In this document: piece by piece, positions 11,201-20,369 of the stretch
How the letters are laid out: each line of letters opens with the position of its first letter
Numbering within the stretch: position 1 is the first letter of the stretch
Notes under the pieces: generated by a model
Database searches by the model: none
What the model saw: only the letters and a program-made list of their open reading frames with translations
Told to the model about the DNA's origin: nothing
Assembly: GCA_011634665.1 (NCBI GenBank)
Contig: WAEK01000006.1
Span: 267,001-331,000, forward strand
Direction of reading: 5' to 3'
Origin: Mortierella sp. BCC40632
Lineage: Eukaryota; Mortierellomycota; Mortierellomycetes; Mortierellales; Mortierellaceae
DNA: 64,000 nt
Made by a program: the position numbers and the translations under genes

Positions 11201-12921
11201 TTGCCTCTGGCATATTGAAGAGAATCTCAAGAAACATTGTCCAAGGGCTCGGCGACCAGAAGTGATGAAGATGTTCAGGAGAGCGCTAGCAAGTATTACT
11301 CCTGACGAGTTTCAAGGTGCATGGGACCTTTTGAAGAACCTGGCTGGAAGCAGTGGCCAACTTAAGGATCACCTCAAGAGGCTTCTCGAGAGACGCAAGA
11401 ACTGGGCACGCGCTTTTGTGGGTTACCACTTTACAGCCGGCGCCAAGACTACACAGAGGGTGGAGAAGATGCACGACCTCGTGAAAAAAGACCTTGATAC
11501 TAGATCCTCATTAGACCAGTGTCTTGCTGCGGCTGTCGAACGTGAACACAGTGAGTTCCTCAGGCGTGAGACGCTCCTGTACAAAAGGAGTATTATCCCA
11601 AGGCTACACTCCAAACACGCTGCTGAAGAATTTAAGGCAGTAGTTGATGAGAACTTTGAGTTCCTCGGAGATTTTGCCTGCTTCTCAATGATGGACGAGA
11701 TCGCACTGTCCTACTTCTATGATGCGCGAGTTACTGATCTTGAAAGTCTTGAGGTAACGATTGGACATTTAATCTCAAAATCAAAAATGAGTACCATTCT
11801 GGAGTCTAAAAAGTCTAACTTTTTTTTATTTTTTTATTTTTTATTTTTTTAAAAAAAAAAGGATCGTCCAGTTGAGCTAGAGGAGCACAAGAAAGGTAGT
11901 ACTGACAGTGAAATCACTGGGGGAACAGCGACAATGATGACAACAGTCTTGACAGCAGCGACAACGATGACAACAGTCTTGACAGCAGAGACAACGATAA
12001 CAGCAGTCTTGACAGCAGCGACAATGATGAGAGCAGCCTTTACAACAACGACAATGATGGCAGCAGTCTTAAAAGCAACGGCAGTGATGACGGCAGTCTT
12101 GACACCAGCGGCAAGAACAAAGACGATGGAGGCGCCAACTGCAACAAGAATAACGATTGCGAGAGCGATGAGGAAGATCATGGAGCATGTGACAAGTCCT
12201 CTCAACAGCTCCGTGAGCATGCACAGAGGGTTATCCTAGCTACTCTAGGCAGAGATAATGTCACGTCTGCCTATCATGTTGAGTGGCGCAAGAAAAGTCG
12301 ACAGCAGCTCCTCTTCCTTTTGAAAGATGGGAGCTACTTCTGTTGCTGTCTGCGCCTTCAGAAGGTTGGGATTGTCTGTCGCCACTTTTTCAAGGTCATG
12401 AGAGAGACTCCTGAGGCGAGGTACCATGTCAGTCTTCTTCCTCAGAGGTGGTTTAAGGAGGATATGCAGAGTGACTCGATCGACCACCTCAGAGACCGCT
12501 CGTTTATCGGTTATGATGACGAGCAAGGCGATAGAGAGGATGCTGGGGAACCAGGCGCCAACTTTATGCAATGTCTGGAAAATATTTCGCCGACAAAAGA
12601 TCCAGGATATCTCAATGAGAAACCTGGAGCAAGTCAAGGATGAAAGCAGGCGCCATTTATTGAAGCGCCAGGCCAACGCATTCATAGACGGAATAGACAC
12701 GGTGTCTGCGGGTGATTCTGAGATGGTCTCCGGGTGGATTTCTGGGTTGGAAGACAGTACGATGCACACAAGCGCGGTGTCGTGCCTGTGAAAGACCCAA
12801 AATTGCTACACCCAAAGTAGGAGGTCGGCCACGCTCTAAGAGACTTAAGTCAGTGTATGAGGTCCAGAGCGAACGGGCAGCCAAAAAAAATAGAAGAGAT
12901 AGTCCTGATCAAGAAGCTTAA
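8201..12921 (+). CDS. Ulp1 (C48) protease-MULE transposase, predicted single spliced fusion gene, several frame breaks
   Basis: ATG at 8201. The N-terminal part leads to a Ulp1-type cysteine protease: WLGDEQID entry motif, NHW (His), FGDSL (Asp), and a Gln/SCGI (Cys) near 9180-9205. An intron at 9327-9439 leads to a Glu/Lys/Ser-rich linker exon (9440-9799). Intron 9800-9939 joins it in phase 0 to exon 9940-10084 (INDQFVDIDHA), then 10168-10743 with a FAR1/WRKY-GCM1-like Cys/His finger. The core starts at 10931: first Asp in VVVDCDG, second in MVDEARAM, then the CLWHIEEN block. After intron 11754-11861 come 21-bp acidic repeats, a SWIM finger (CxCx10CxH, about 12338-12390) and a basic GRPRSKRLKS tail ending at 12921. 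Neither the linker exon nor exon 9940 has an in-frame ATG, which argues for fusion. Frames break near 8776, 9460, 10495, 11920, 12580 and 12780. Confidence 0.8.
11926..12122 (+). repeat. 21-bp tandem repeat coding an Asp/Asn/Ser-rich linker
   Basis: About nine diverging copies of a 21-bp unit, GACAACGATGACAACAGTCT plus one T. In the frame that leads into the SWIM finger they read as Asp/Asn/Ser/Leu heptads, so the array is an acidic, probably unstructured spacer between catalytic core and SWIM finger. The preceding exon reaches it in a different frame; a GGGGG run near 11919 is the likely break point. Confidence 0.75.
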
Positions 12922-12950
12922 GTCCTGTTCTTTGTCCTGCCCTTGCCCTC

Positions 12951-13279
12951 TGTTGTGGATCACAACATTTTTCTTGGCTAAGTCGATAAATAGGAACCAA
13001 AATAGAGAGCCAGATGAGACGTTTATAGGACGTCTGCAGCGAGAGCTGCAGACAGGACCATTTTATTCCCCTGGCGGGGAAGAAGAAGGGCCAGTATAAA
13101 TACTGGCCCTAGCCCTTGAATAAACTACACACCAATCTCACCGACTTCTCTGACCCTACCCTCAAAATATATCACCCTCAATCAAAAGACACGGCTAGTC
13201 TTGTTAATCCACATAATTCTCTCTCTCTCTTGTCGAAGATAACTTTAATAAAAGAACTTATTGTCTCGTAACGTATCAG
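12951..13279 (+). promoter_or_regulatory. Palindrome-rich promoter-like or solo-LTR-like segment inside the MULE
   Basis: It begins TGTTGTGGATCACAACA, an inverted repeat like a retroelement LTR end. It holds a hairpin with GTCTGCAGC/GCTGCAGAC arms near 13032-13053. A near-perfect palindrome at about 13089-13112 has a TATAAATA box at its centre, and AATAAA follows at two places. It could be a solo LTR nested in the element, or simply the promoter of the accessory gene 0.7 kb downstream. No second LTR, reverse transcriptase or clear 5-bp duplication was seen. Confidence 0.4.
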
Positions 13280-13377
13280 GTACCACTACTTTTTTTTTTT
13301 CGATGATGGGTCCAGCTTCCACGCTGCTTCACTCTAGACACGCATGGGCCGCCCTTCCCAGACCTTTACGTTCTTGG

Positions 13378-13815
13378 CGCATTCAATGCTTCAATGCGGC
13401 CTTGTTCTTTCCGCATTCAATGCTTCAATGCGGCCTTTGTTTTTTCCGCATTCAATGCTTCAATGCGGCCTTGTTCTTTCCGCATTCAATGCGACTTTTG
13501 TGCTTCACGCATTCAATGCTTCAATGCGGCCTTTGTTCTTTCCGCATTCAATGCTTCAATGCGACCCTTGCTCCTCCCGTATTCAATGTCTCAATGCGAC
13601 CCATGCCCCTATTCAATGTGGTTTTATGCTTCCCGCATTCAATGTCTCAATGCGTCCCATGCCCCTATTCAATGTGGTTTTTTTGCTTCCCGCATTCAAT
13701 GCCTCAATGTGGCTTTTGTGCTTCCCGTATTCAATGTCTCAATGCGAGGTTGCCCCTATTCAATGCTTCAATGTGGTTTTTGTTCTTCCCGCACTCAATG
13801 CCTCAATACAGCACA
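13378..13815 (+). repeat. Hairpin-forming ~34-bp tandem repeat inside the MULE
   Basis: About twelve degenerate units of CGCATTCAATGCTTCAATGCG followed by a pyrimidine-rich spacer of about 13 bp. Each unit is a small inverted repeat (CGCATT...AATGCG). Units at the left are nearly identical and those at the right are more diverged. All three plus-strand frames stay open across it, but only because of the repeat. Confidence 0.85.
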
Positions 13816-13988
13816 TACTCTCCTCCCATCTCATCAGTCTTTCTTAAGTCGAAGGCTTAAATACAAGATATTCAGCTCCTTGGTTCACTACACACACACT
13901 CACTCACTCACATTCTCTTTTTTTTTTTCACACACACTCTCCCCAACTTATCTCTCGCCCTTCCTCTACTTCTCTTTCTCTCTCAAAA

Positions 13989-14932
13989 TATGCCAAAGGT
14001 CTCCCAGTGCTCCTTTTCATAAATGTGCAAAAAATCTAAATGATGATAACAGGGAGAACTTTTTGTACTTCTGAGGAATCTCATTGGAGAGCATGCCACA
14101 CCAATGAACCAGCCAAGTTCCCTTTGTCCCTTTTACGAATAAGACAGTTGAAATCCATCGAAATTCGGAGAAAGACTACAAAGTTCACCTGCGTGTGCGA
14201 AAAATCATTTATCCTTAACGCAGGGTCTGTAAGGCGTCACTATGAATCTTGTACAGTAGCCAAACGGCTGGCTCTCCAGGCTGCTTCAACAGTTCCAGAT
14301 ACACAGGCTGCTCTTGCAACCCCAGAAACACAGGTTGCACCAGCAGCGGCCCAGCCTCACCAAGCATCCAGCGAACTTCCAAGCCCATCTCAGGCTCAAG
14401 ATAAGAGTCCTTCCCGAGAGACAAGTCCTGCAGCGATATCGTCACCAGGGACCATTGTTTTCCGGGATGGTATTCTTGACTGCTTCCTTAATAAATGCTG
14501 AGAATGAGAATAACTCAATTATTGCACTGGAAGGTAGATACTAACAATAATCTACTTTAGGTGTTACGGAAACTTTAGATGATGTTCTGTGGTATGTCCG
14601 CCGAATGGACGAAAGACAAGAGCGAATAGAGGACTACCAGTTGTATTTGGGGCGTACTTTGGAACAATTAGTTGGATTTGTGAAAGGGAACCCAGCAGGC
14701 GCAAGTCCACGGACGCCTTGTGAGTTAACCATTTCGTCCATCATAGTGCAATCAGGATGAGTGTTGACCATTAGGCTAATGTGCTACTTTCTAGTAAGTC
14801 TCGTTCATAATTATAGGCGTCCCACACCATATCCGGCCCCACCGAAGGCAAGCGGTAGTGAAACAACAAGAAGATAGGGAACAGCTGAGATATTTAAACA
14901 AAAAAAAAAAAAAAACAACAACAACAACAACA
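13989..14932 (+). CDS. MULE accessory gene: Cys/His zinc finger plus coiled coil
   Basis: No family recognised. A probable start is ATG 13989 (MPKVSQCS) or ATG 14040, with frame breaks between them at TTTT/TTTTT runs. The first long exon (to about 14471) carries CVCEKSF followed by HYESC, a C-x-C...H-x3-C finger, and then a Pro/Ala/Gln/Ser-rich linker. A GTATTC donor leads to the CTACTTTAG acceptor at 14562. The next exon has a heptad-like segment (LDDVLWYVRRMDERQERIE, about 14565-14640). A GTGAGT donor near 14720 joins the ATTATAG acceptor near 14817 in frame to a basic, Gln/Lys-rich tail ending in a Thr run and TGA at 14932. It lies between transposase and right TIR, so it probably assists transposition or regulation; that is inference. 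Confidence 0.6.
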
Positions 14933-15119
14933 CTGTGAAGAATAAACCAAAAAGAAGACTAAAAAGCCATCAACCGATGGGTTTAGAAGCGAAAGATAGG
15001 CTAGGAGGTTGGAGAGACGCAGGTTAAAAAAAACTAGCAACCCATTGATGGACTCTGTTAGGCGAGGCGAGCCACAGGAGGAGCTGAGAAAGGTATTAGT
15101 GGTGCGAGTTACCGACCCT

Positions 15120-15283
15120 CGATCCCGAAGATTAAGGTTCCCGAATTTTAAATTTTGGCCAGCCCGAATTTTAAGCGACCGCAATCCCGAATTTTAAGAG
15201 GTTGTGGGTCCCGAATTTTAAGTGGCAAATGACAGTCCCGAACGATAACTAACGTTCGGGAGTCCCGAAGTTTAGCTTTATCC
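15120..15283 (-). repeat. Right terminal inverted repeat of the MULE with subterminal motifs
   Basis: Reverse complement of the left end, including the outer CGGGACTCCCG palindrome and three TTAAAATTCGGG-type motifs in the same order. Identity falls away inward of about 15165, as at the left end. The terminal four bases read GGAT here against GGAC at the left. Confidence 0.88.
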
Positions 15284-15292
15284 GATGAAGAC
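15284..15292. repeat. Right 9-bp target-site duplication of the MULE
   Basis: GATGAAGAC, identical to 7741-7749. Confidence 0.85.
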
Positions 15293-15347
15293 AGGTGGAG
15301 ATGGATTTAGTAACCCGATGTAAAATTGGCAAAAAGAAATCATCGAA

Positions 15348-15421
15348 TGTTTGTACTCGGACTCGAACCGAGGACCGTCTGTGTGTTAGACAGACGTGAT
15401 AACCAACTACACCATACAAAC
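15348..15421 (-). tRNA. tRNA-Val(AAC)
   Basis: Read on the minus strand it folds as a standard cloverleaf. The acceptor stem is GTTTGTA/TACAAAC with discriminator A, the D-arm contains AGTTGGTTA, and the anticodon loop CTAACAC carries AAC. The T-arm is GGTTCGAGTCC. Length is 74 nt with no intron. Its 3' end faces the MULE, which ends 65 bp away. Confidence 0.93.
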
Positions 15422-15448
15422 AACTGATTGTTGTTTGGTTGAAAATTA

Positions 15449-15511
15449 ATTACATTATAAATAGAATTCTAGATCAGCATAGGAATTCTGACATTCTATT
15501 TTTAATGTAAT
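15449..15511. repeat. Inverted repeat between divergent tRNA genes
   Basis: Imperfect arms at 15449-15467 (ATTACATT..AATAGAAT) and 15493-15511 (ATTCTATT..AATGTAAT) surround an AT-rich centre. The arms contain TATAAATAG-like sequence, so they may be upstream TATA-type elements of the two divergent pol III genes rather than a transposon relic. Confidence 0.5.
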
Positions 15512-15535
15512 TTCTGAAAGATCAAATATCAAGAT

Positions 15536-15618
15536 CCGAAAATAGCTCAGTTGGTAGAGCGGGAGACTGTAGTAAGCCTGTCATCTCTAGGTCCCTGGTT
15601 CAAATCCGGGTTTTCGGA
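15536..15618 (+). tRNA. tRNA-Tyr(GTA) with a 10-nt intron
   Basis: Acceptor stem CCGAAAA/TTTTCGG with discriminator A gives the C1-G72 pair typical of eukaryotic tRNA-Tyr. The D-arm is GCTCAGTTGGTAGAGC and the anticodon loop CTGTAG. A short intron (TAAGCCTGTC) sits between positions 37 and 38, the canonical place. The anticodon stem GGAGA/TCTCT closes only after intron removal. The T-arm is CCTGGTTCAAATCCGGG. Confidence 0.93.
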
Positions 15619-16117
15619 TATCTTTGCCTTCCGGCCCCTTCTTCTTTTTTCCATTTTAGGAAACCAAGTTCCTGTCGTTGGTAGTCGATGGGATGAGAGA
15701 TTCTCTTGGCGATTCAATGCTCGCCATGGAGCAAGTTGATTTTCTGTTTTTTTTCTTCCCGGACCTTGTGCCCAGAATCTGGAGAATCTGTCCAAGGAGA
15801 GTGACCACTTGACTCTTTTTTTTTATGCCCAACTTAAAAATTTCCTAGTCTTTCCCCCTCTCTCTTTCTGACTCGTTCTCACTTCTCTTTCTTCCCTTTT
15901 CTCTCCTCTCCTTTCTTTTCTCTCTCTCTTCTCTTCTCTTCTCTTCTCTTCCCCGCTCCTCCCGCTTTCGTCACTTGCTTTTTCCTGGCTTTACAGACAT
16001 TTCATTCTACCTCATCACATACATTGCCTCTTTCCTTTCTTTTTTCCTTTCTTTACTTTCTTTTCTTTCTCTCTTTCTCCTTCACTTACACTCCTCGTCA
16101 CAACCCAAGTCTCCACC

Positions 16118-17554
16118 ATGAATCTCTTTTTCCCCAGAAAGGCCAAGGTGACGCCCAAGGACTCGATTGTCGAGCTCAGGAACACACTGCAGATGCTCGA
16201 GAAGCGCGAAACCTTTCTTCAGACAAAGATCGACACTGAGCTCAAAACTGCTAAAGCCAACGCCACCAAGAACCGAAGAGGTAAATGTTCGACCTGAAAT
16301 GTTCTTTTTCTTGTTCAATGACCCCTCCTAAAAAATAAAAAGACCTCTTTTTTATGCTGTTGGTAAAGGTAGAATGGATGTAGAAGGAAAAGGGCGATTG
16401 ACAGTGTCCTTTTTTTTTTTTTTTTTTTTTCGACTTTAGCGGCATTGATGGCATTAAAGCGCAAGAAGCAGTTTGAGAACCAGATTGATATGATTTCAGG
16501 CTCCCGCCTGACAATAGAAACTCAGGTCATGGCCATCGAGAACGCCAATGTCAACCTGGAGACTATGAAGGCCTTGAAGGCAGGAGCAGGCGCCATGAAG
16601 TCCATTCACGAATCAATGTATGTCCCCTCCTTCCATGTCCTCTTTCCTTTTTCCTCTCCTCTCCTCTCCTCTCCTCTTCCCCCCGCCCCTCTTCTCCACC
16701 CCTTTCCTTCCACCTGCCTCTCTTTCTTGGCTATTTCGGCCAAGCCAAGCCAAAAACTTCTGGTGGAATTGTCTCCTCCTCTCTTTAGGTTAGGAGAAGA
16801 CATCTCCTTTCATTCAAGTGACCCATGGAGCGTTGTTGTATTGTACAACAAAGAGGGGAGATTTCCAAGTGGCTGGTCTGCAGGAGACCACGTTGTCAAA
16901 ACGGAGGCACAGCAACCGACACCATTTGGTCGCAGCTTCACTCTACTGGGCGTTTTACTCACAGGCTCCTTTTTTTTTTTGGGTTCTGATTACTAGGGAT
17001 GTGAACACGGTTGATCAAACAATGGAAGAAATCAGAGAACAGATGGACACAGCAAAGGAGATTTCTGAAATCTTTACGCAGCCTATTGCCTTTGGCATCG
17101 ACTTGGATGAGGTAAATTGGAACAAGTGCCATTCGAGACGATTTTTTTTTACTTCTTCTTTTGCTCCTCTAGTATCTCTTCGTTCGGTAAAAGCCCGATT
17201 CACTGATGACGGTAAACTCTCTCTCTCTCTCTAATAGGACGAGCTTAATGCTGAATTGGACGAGTTGGAGCAGGCAGAGCTTGACAAGCAGCTTATGGCG
17301 ACCGAGAGACCTGCCCAGATCGGATTGCCATCTGTACCCGTGAACGAGCCCGGTAAGTCAATGGGGAAAGAAGCTGTACTCTAAGGAGGAGAGCAAAAGG
17401 AACTATGAATTCTTTTTTTTTATGTATATCTATTTTATTTGGATGAAGAAGCTGACCTGATTCTCGGTATCAATTGCATCTGCTTAAATTATTAGAAGAA
17501 GAAGACGAGGAGGAGGCTGTTTTGCGCGATCTGCGTGAGAGTATGGCGATGTAG
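16118..17554 (+). CDS. Snf7/VPS32 (CHMP4-type) ESCRT-III subunit
   Basis: Polymerising ESCRT-III core subunit, acting in multivesicular-body sorting and other membrane scission. Five exons: 16118-16280, 16440-16617, 16997-17111, 17238-17352 and 17496-17554. All junctions have GT..AG and keep phase, giving 209 residues, the usual Snf7 length. Features seen: basic N-terminal helix (FFPRKAKVTPKDSIVELRNTL), long helical hairpin with KRKKQFE and a Gln/Asn-rich segment, the NVNTVDQTMEEIREQM stretch, and an acidic C-terminal tail ending in EEEAVLRDLRESMAM, matching the MIM/Bro1-binding tail. The second intron has a long poly-T run and the third a long CT-rich tract. The start is the first ATG, in a CACCATG context. 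Confidence 0.95.
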
Positions 17555-17799
17555 AGCACTCACATAGCGGACATAATTCATGAACAACAACAAGAAAAAA
17601 AAAAAAAAAAAAAAGGAACAGACCACTGTTTGGCGCATGGAAGTAGAGAGGATTCAAAGATCTAAGAGAAAACCCGAAAAAGGAATGCGTCGTGGCTTCA
17701 GAGGGAAGAGCCCTTGATATCAACATGCTTCCCGCCATACCTTTTTATCCACACTGTCACCCCAATAAAAAACTTTTGCTATACTTTTCTAAAAAATAG

Positions 17800-18733
17800 T
17801 GTATTCAATACACAATTGTCTTTGGACCAGCCTGGTAATACCCTCTATGATTGATGTAATGGACATTCCTGGCACATTGGGGGGGTTTTTTTTTAAAAAA
17901 GAAATAGGCAAAGGAACTTTGGTCTTGGCAGAGGGAACGCGTCTTGGCATGAGGTGGGCTCGATTGGGCGGCTTAGATGGCCAAGTTGGTGGCACCATCA
18001 AGCTTTACTTTTACCTATCTGGTACACAGGTGCCCTGGGGACAACTTCTCAACGTCTTCCTCTTCTTCTTCTTTTTCTTCAGCATAGTCCTTGAAGCACG
18101 CGGGTATAGCAGCATTTATGCGGAGGTTTAGTTGAGACGATGCACTTGGATATTGACCCTCCTCGTCCTGAAGCAAAGCACATTGCTCACGAGCTGCGCA
18201 GAGTAGGAATCATTGGTTCAATGGAGCAGTACCACAGTCGATTGTTCAATGGCCCCCCTTCGAGTTTTGATTCACGGCATACACAGCAACCCTTGTCCCG
18301 CATCCCTCAGTTCATCGAACCACCTGTGCTCGAAAGAAAACCACCACCGATGGTGCCTGACGAAAAGAGTGCATCCGTCCCATTGCCGACTGGGAACGAA
18401 GTGCCTCTGACAATCGAGTCCTCAACACGCGTCGATGACCATGCGAGCTATGCTTCGTCAAACTCTGCATCGGAGCCTGTTGGACCAGACTCGGTAGGGG
18501 ACCCCAGCTATTTTTTTTTTTTTCTGGTGCGAACAAAGGACATTGGTTATTGGAACCTCTAGCTAAAGCAGAGAAACGATTTTGAATTGTTTGGAATAGC
18601 CTCGTGGAAATGAGCATTGTACAGAATTTCAGGAAGGACCATCTGATCAAGGAAGGTTCGAACGTGTCGACGTCCAACCTCCTTGGCTCCCATCAGAACC
18701 CCAATCGCGCTCTCTCTCTCGCTCTCCATTCCG

Positions 18734-18799
<66 letters not shown>

Positions 18800-18825
18800 A
18801 CAACAACAACAGCAGCAACAGCAGC

Positions 18826-18862
<37 letters not shown>

Positions 18863-18880
18863 GCAGCAGCAACAGCAGCA

Positions 18881-18922
<42 letters not shown>

Positions 18923-20369
18923 ACAACAGCAACAGCAACACCAGCAACACCAGCAACAGCAACAGCAGCAACCGGTGACTTTTGACTTTGATAGACGATT
19001 CGAGGCACATATCCGGAGTGGGAGCCCAGACCCATGTCATGGAAGCGAAGTGGTATCTCTGGAGGAAGGCAATGCAGTGAGCCTGAAGGAACTGGACGAG
19101 GTCTATCTCAATGCAGCCATTTCTCAGGAACTGCAAGAGCTAGATGTCCCCACTCTATCTTTCCTCCATACAAGACAGTACCTGACCCCTGTGAGCGAAA
19201 GGGACCCATTACTACAGCTACGACTTGTCTTTCATTCATTTCAACTACCAAGAGGATCCGACTTTGCAAGAAGAGTGGCGCCCATCCAACAGAAACACTT
19301 GGTCGACACTTATATGATTCCTCACGAGTCGACACCTTATCATGCGGATCATGATGTTGTTCTAGGCATTGCAGGAACTTTGGATCGTGTATGCCTTGGA
19401 CTAGAGGAGCTCTTGTTAAGTATCGCCCCCTCGCCAGAAAAGCACTTTTTCTTTTGGCAACTTTGTCTCCTCATCCCACATGACATTCATTATCTATTCA
19501 TCGGGTCGTACGACGAGACTCTTTTGTATGACATTGAGCATGATATTGCCGAGTCATCGCTCCCGGCTCTCAGGGCAGCCCGAGGACGACGTTATGGACA
19601 AATCCCAAGTGCAAAGGATGAGCATCTTTTCACCCTCCAATCTAGATCTCTGGAAACGATCATGAACGCTGTTCGATGCATCGGAGAAATTCTCATTGAT
19701 GAACAAACTGCTTTGGAGACTTCTCAAGAATTCTACCTAGGTGGAACCCCAAGTGTCATCCCAAGCGAATTTATGCAGAAAGGAAGTGTGCTTCTCCATA
19801 CCATGAAAATGGACCGCAATATTCCTATGGGCTATATCGTTCGACCAGAAATGGATATCTGCCTTCAATCCATGGCAACCTATCAGTACCATCTTCAACT
19901 TCTCTTTGATTCGAATCAAGCTGAAGCCTACTCGGGTTATGGCGATCTTTTAAGGAAAGGTCTTAGTGGACTAGCAGTAGGGTATAAAATTTCATCCGCA
20001 CCCAGTCCACCTAATGATTCCTACAGAGTGCTCGACATTGGAGGTCATGAGCCTGGAGCGGTTACCAAGGCAGTCACGGAGGTTATTGAATGGATGAGTT
20101 CAATGAAGCTGGTTAATTGGACCACCAAGCTTTATGTTCCTCACAGGACCGTAGTTCAGATCCAAGAGAATGCTTTGTCTTCGGAACAAAAAGCCAAGGA
20201 GTTCAGTCTCACGCCACATCGCCTTGAGACGGGAGAACAGGATCAGTCGTTGGGTTTACTACCGCTGGAACCTTCGGAACAAGAATGGCTTCTTCATGTG
20301 AGTGGGCATGACAAGAAAAGCATTCATCAAGGATTAGATATGGCGATGTCGATTATCTATAGCTTGTAA
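17800..20369 (+). CDS. Large protein with Gln tract, possible KH-type RNA-binding protein; 5' exons unresolved
   Basis: The C-terminal 464 residues (18975-20369) are one open exon ending in TAA. They contain alternating helix/strand blocks such as LGIAGTLDRVCLGLEELL and GGHEPGAVTKAVTEVIEWM, but no classic GXXG was pinned down. A CAA/CAG tract at 18735-18972 codes poly-Gln in that frame. Upstream coding pieces are 18140-18500 (MHLDIDPPRPEAKHIAHE) and about 18560-18730 (MSIVQNFRKDHLIKEG). A further piece near 17930-18030 (GGTIKLYFYLSGT) resembles the start of fungal multi-KH proteins from memory. The frame 5' of the tract differs from the frame 3' of it, so either repeat length is wrong in the assembly or a splice lies inside. 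Function is inference. Confidence 0.5.
18735..18972 (+). repeat. CAA/CAG trinucleotide tract
   Basis: About 240 bp of CAA/CAG mixed units. One frame gives poly-Gln and joins the downstream exon; the other frames give poly-Asn/Ser and poly-Thr/Ala with stops shortly after. It is a likely site of length polymorphism. Confidence 0.9.

Larger units (their letters stand above)
7750..15283. mobile_element. Complete 7.5-kb Mutator-like element (MULE) with Ulp1 protease, transposase and accessory gene
   Basis: The element begins GGACAAAGCTAAAC and ends with the inverted counterpart (GTTTAGCTTTATCC). The terminal inverted repeats are about 120 bp and differ at very few positions. The perfect 9-bp duplication GATGAAGAC flanks both ends. 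Inside, all on the plus strand, are a Ulp1/C48 protease region (8.2-9.3 kb), an acidic linker, a MULE transposase (9.9-12.9 kb), a palindrome-rich promoter-like segment, a hairpin-forming tandem repeat (13.38-13.81 kb), and an accessory zinc-finger/coiled-coil gene (14.0-14.93 kb). It has inserted 55 bp beyond the 3' end of a tRNA-Val gene. Superfamily assignment rests on the duplication length, the FAR1-like and SWIM fingers and the transposase motifs. Confidence 0.92.

Noticed and set aside
13378..13815. CRISPR-like array
   Set aside because: Eukaryotic context, spacers are short and similar to each other, units are degenerate palindromes, and no cas genes are present.
18604..18985. Poly-Asn/Ser and poly-Thr/Ala proteins across the CAA/CAG tract
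   Set aside because: Alternative frames of the trinucleotide tract that stop immediately after it; only the poly-Gln frame joins a long exon.
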